Below, piece by piece: positions 62,538-64,000 of a DNA stretch of 64,000 nt (position 1 is its first letter; each line of letters starts with the position of its first letter). The DNA is from Pikeienuella litoralis. GTDB taxonomy: Bacteria; Pseudomonadota; Alphaproteobacteria; Rhodobacterales; Rhodobacteraceae. Made by a program: the position numbers and the translations under genes. Location: assembly GCF_037646705.1 (NCBI RefSeq), contig NZ_JBBHER010000009.1, positions 81,008 through 145,007 of the forward strand, in the 5' to 3' direction. The notes beneath the pieces are model-generated. The model did no database searches and was not told the DNA's origin. It was given only the letters and a program-made list of their open reading frames with translations.

Positions 62538-62951
62538 TCATGGTTCATCCCCAAACCAGAGCCTCCGCTCGGCGAATTCCACTGAATTCCCCGCCGGATC
62601 GCGAAAGTAGATCGACCGCGCCCCGTTCGGCCAGCGGAAATCCGCCTCGATGGCGACAGCCGCGGCTTTGAGCCGGGCGCGCCACGCCGCGATCTCCTCT
62701 TCCGTCGCCGAGAAACAGATATGCCCGGGCCCGCGCGCGCCATGCGGAGGAACCGGGAGCGGCCCGCCCGCCGGGAGCTCGGTCATCTTCGGGTTGAAGA
62801 TCAGCAGGATAGTCCCGCCGCACCGGAAAAACACATGCCTGTCGCCGGAGCGAAGCACGCGGGGGAGGCCGAGGACCCCTCCATAGAACGCCTCGGCCGC
62901 GTCGAGATCGGCGGCGTAGAGCGCGGATTCGAGGATCGCGCCCGGCTTCAC
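62538..62951 (-). CDS. VOC/glyoxalase family protein
   Basis: This 137-residue protein has the vicinal oxygen chelate pattern: LESALYAADLDAAEAFYGGV and LGLPRVLRSGDRHVFFRCG in the first half, GPGHICFSATEEEIAAWRAR with a metal-binding His, and RSIYFRDPAGNSVEFAERR with a metal-binding Glu in the second. Members include glyoxalase I, dioxygenases and resistance proteins; the substrate here is unknown. The GTG start overlaps the DinB stop (GTGA), showing coupling. Confidence 0.93.
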   Translation of the reverse strand: MKPGAILESALYAADLDAAEAFYGGVLGLPRVLRSGDRHVFFRCGGTILLIFNPKMTELPAGGPLPVPPHGARGPGHICFSATEEEIAAWRARLKAAAVAIEADFRWPNGARSIYFRDPAGNSVEFAERRLWFGDEP

Positions 62952-63460
62952 GCGGATTCTCTCTGGAAAAAGAGCAGGTCGAGCGGCGGCGCCTCGGCGC
63001 CGGCCGCGGTCAGCATCTGGGAGCATTGGCCGCGGTGATGGGTCTGGTGGTTGAAGAAATGCGCCAGCGCCGGGCTGAGCGCCTGCGTGATCGGCTCCGG
63101 CGTCGTCGTCCTCGTATAGGCGATGTCGCCCGCGAGATTGGCGTCGGAAAGCCCGCCGACATAGGTCACGATCCGCGCATCCAGCGCCTCCCGCGCGTCG
63201 CGGAGCGCATCGAAGGCGCTGAACGGGACGGCGTCGAGCCGGTCATGCGTCTCGCCCTCGCCGGTGAAGCGGCGCATCCAGATCCGGTCGGTGACGAGAA
63301 GGTGATTGAGCGTGTTGTGGAGCGAGCCGAAAAAAGCGCCCGCCGGCGCCTTCCGCGCGGCGTCTCCGAACGTGTGCGCCGCCGTGTAGAGGCGGCGATT
63401 CGCCCATGCGTTATAGGCGGCGAGCATCTCGAAATGCGCTTTCACGGTTTTCGCTCCCAT
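62948..63460 (-). CDS. DinB family protein
   Basis: This 170-residue four-helix-bundle protein of the DinB/YfiT-like family has the three expected metal-binding His residues: one in GSLHNTLNHLLVTDRIW and two in the ALAHFFNHQTHHRGQ segment. Some members are thiol-dependent enzymes for mycothiol or bacillithiol, but most are unassigned. It is first in the minus-strand run that continues to the VOC, DUF1330, SDR and isomerase genes, and it is divergent from ndk. Confidence 0.93.
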   Translation of the reverse strand: MGAKTVKAHFEMLAAYNAWANRRLYTAAHTFGDAARKAPAGAFFGSLHNTLNHLLVTDRIWMRRFTGEGETHDRLDAVPFSAFDALRDAREALDARIVTYVGGLSDANLAGDIAYTRTTTPEPITQALSPALAHFFNHQTHHRGQCSQMLTAAGAEAPPLDLLFFQRESA

Positions 63461-63535
63461 GCTACGCGACGCGCCAGATCACACCGGCCGCACGCCTCCA
63501 GACGGCTGCGGCCCCGACAAGAAGGACGACTCTGC

Positions 63536-63958
63536 ATGGCGATCCAGCGCACTTTCTCCATCATCAAGCCCGACGCGACCGCGCGCAACCTCACCGGCGC
63601 GATCAACGCGAAATTCGAGGCTGCGGGCCTGCGCATCATCGCGCAGAAACGCATTCACCTGACGAAAGCGCAGGCGGGCGAGTTCTACAAGGTGCACGAG
63701 GCGCGCCCGTTCTATGACGAGCTTTGCACCTTCATGTCCTCCGCTCCGATCGTCGCGCAGGTGCTCGAAGGCGAGGATGCGATCGCGAAAAACCGCGAGG
63801 TGATGGGCGCGACCAACCCGGCCGAAGCCGCGGAAGGCACCATCCGCAAGGAATTCGCGCTGTCGATCGGTGAGAATTCCGTCCACGGCTCGGACGCGCC
63901 GGAGACCGCGGCGGTCGAGATCGCCTATTTCTTCTCCGGGCTTGAACTGGTCGGCTGA
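63536..63958 (+). CDS. ndk: Nucleoside diphosphate kinase
   Basis: This 140-residue enzyme transfers the terminal phosphate from ATP to other nucleoside diphosphates. It is complete: AIQRTFSIIKPDATARNLTG at the N-terminus, GATNPAEAAEGTIRKEF in the middle, and the phospho-His His117 in NSVHGSDA. GAAGGA lies upstream of the ATG. Length is standard for bacterial Ndk. The remaining 42 bases of the window have no feature. Confidence 0.98.
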   Translation: MAIQRTFSIIKPDATARNLTGAINAKFEAAGLRIIAQKRIHLTKAQAGEFYKVHEARPFYDELCTFMSSAPIVAQVLEGEDAIAKNREVMGATNPAEAAEGTIRKEFALSIGENSVHGSDAPETAAVEIAYFFSGLELVG

Positions 63959-64000
63959 CGTTCGGACGAGCGGCGTCGGGGCCGCGCCTCCGTTCAGGCG

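Overview
The window is about 64 kb of very GC-rich DNA, densely packed with genes. It suggests an alphaproteobacterium, most likely of the Rhodobacterales. The clues are two VPLPA-CTERM exported proteins, a Ros/MucR regulator, the CobS/CobT cobaltochelatase pair, a homocysteine methyltransferase/corrinoid protein/DUF1638 cluster, and wide use of GTG or TTG starts with ATGA and GTGA overlaps. I saw no rRNA, tRNA, CRISPR array, prophage or insertion sequence.

Left part (1-14.7 kb). The end of an OmpR-type response regulator overlaps its histidine kinase. A 48-residue DUF3096 membrane protein and an HtrA protease follow. L-serine ammonia-lyase is convergent, and the two genes are separated by a 12-bp-stem hairpin. 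Next are two tandem VPLPA-CTERM paralogues, each with a similar 5' leader and its own terminator hairpin. A gene-free stretch of 1.45 kb follows; it holds a 31/32 inverted repeat and 2.1 copies of a ~191-bp direct repeat. Then come a PcaB-like lyase, an M19 dipeptidase with a flavin reductase-like protein, a GNAT protein, a MucR-type regulator and MiaB.

Centre-left (14.7-27.8 kb). A ThDP enzyme, a family-4 glycosyltransferase, an unrecognised 187-residue protein, a COG5610 HAD protein and a sulfotransferase look like a cell-surface glycan locus. A CopA-type copper ATPase follows, behind a MerR/CueR-like promoter with a 19-bp spacer. An NMT1-type ABC importer comes next, in one operon with an acetamidase/formamidase.

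Centre (27.8-42.4 kb). There are two complete peptide-type ABC importers, both on the minus strand. The first has separate ATPases, is led by a CocE/S15 hydrolase, and lies opposite a divergent LysR regulator. The second has a fused double ATPase. A GNAT gene lies between them.

Right part (42.7-64 kb). This holds a second sulfotransferase, riboflavin synthase, CobT, CobS, a DnaJ-domain protein and a BolA protein. After these come AspS, a CPBP protein, an OmpA lipoprotein, RNase D, a small lipoprotein, SufE and glutamate dehydrogenase. A B12-linked one-carbon cluster follows (zinc methyltransferase, corrinoid protein, DUF1638), then MarC and an ABC-F ATPase. The window ends with a run of small metabolic genes (HCCA isomerase-like, SDR, DUF1330, VOC, DinB) and nucleoside diphosphate kinase. 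CobS/CobT and riboflavin synthase both bear on cobalamin supply, which the corrinoid protein near 57 kb would need.
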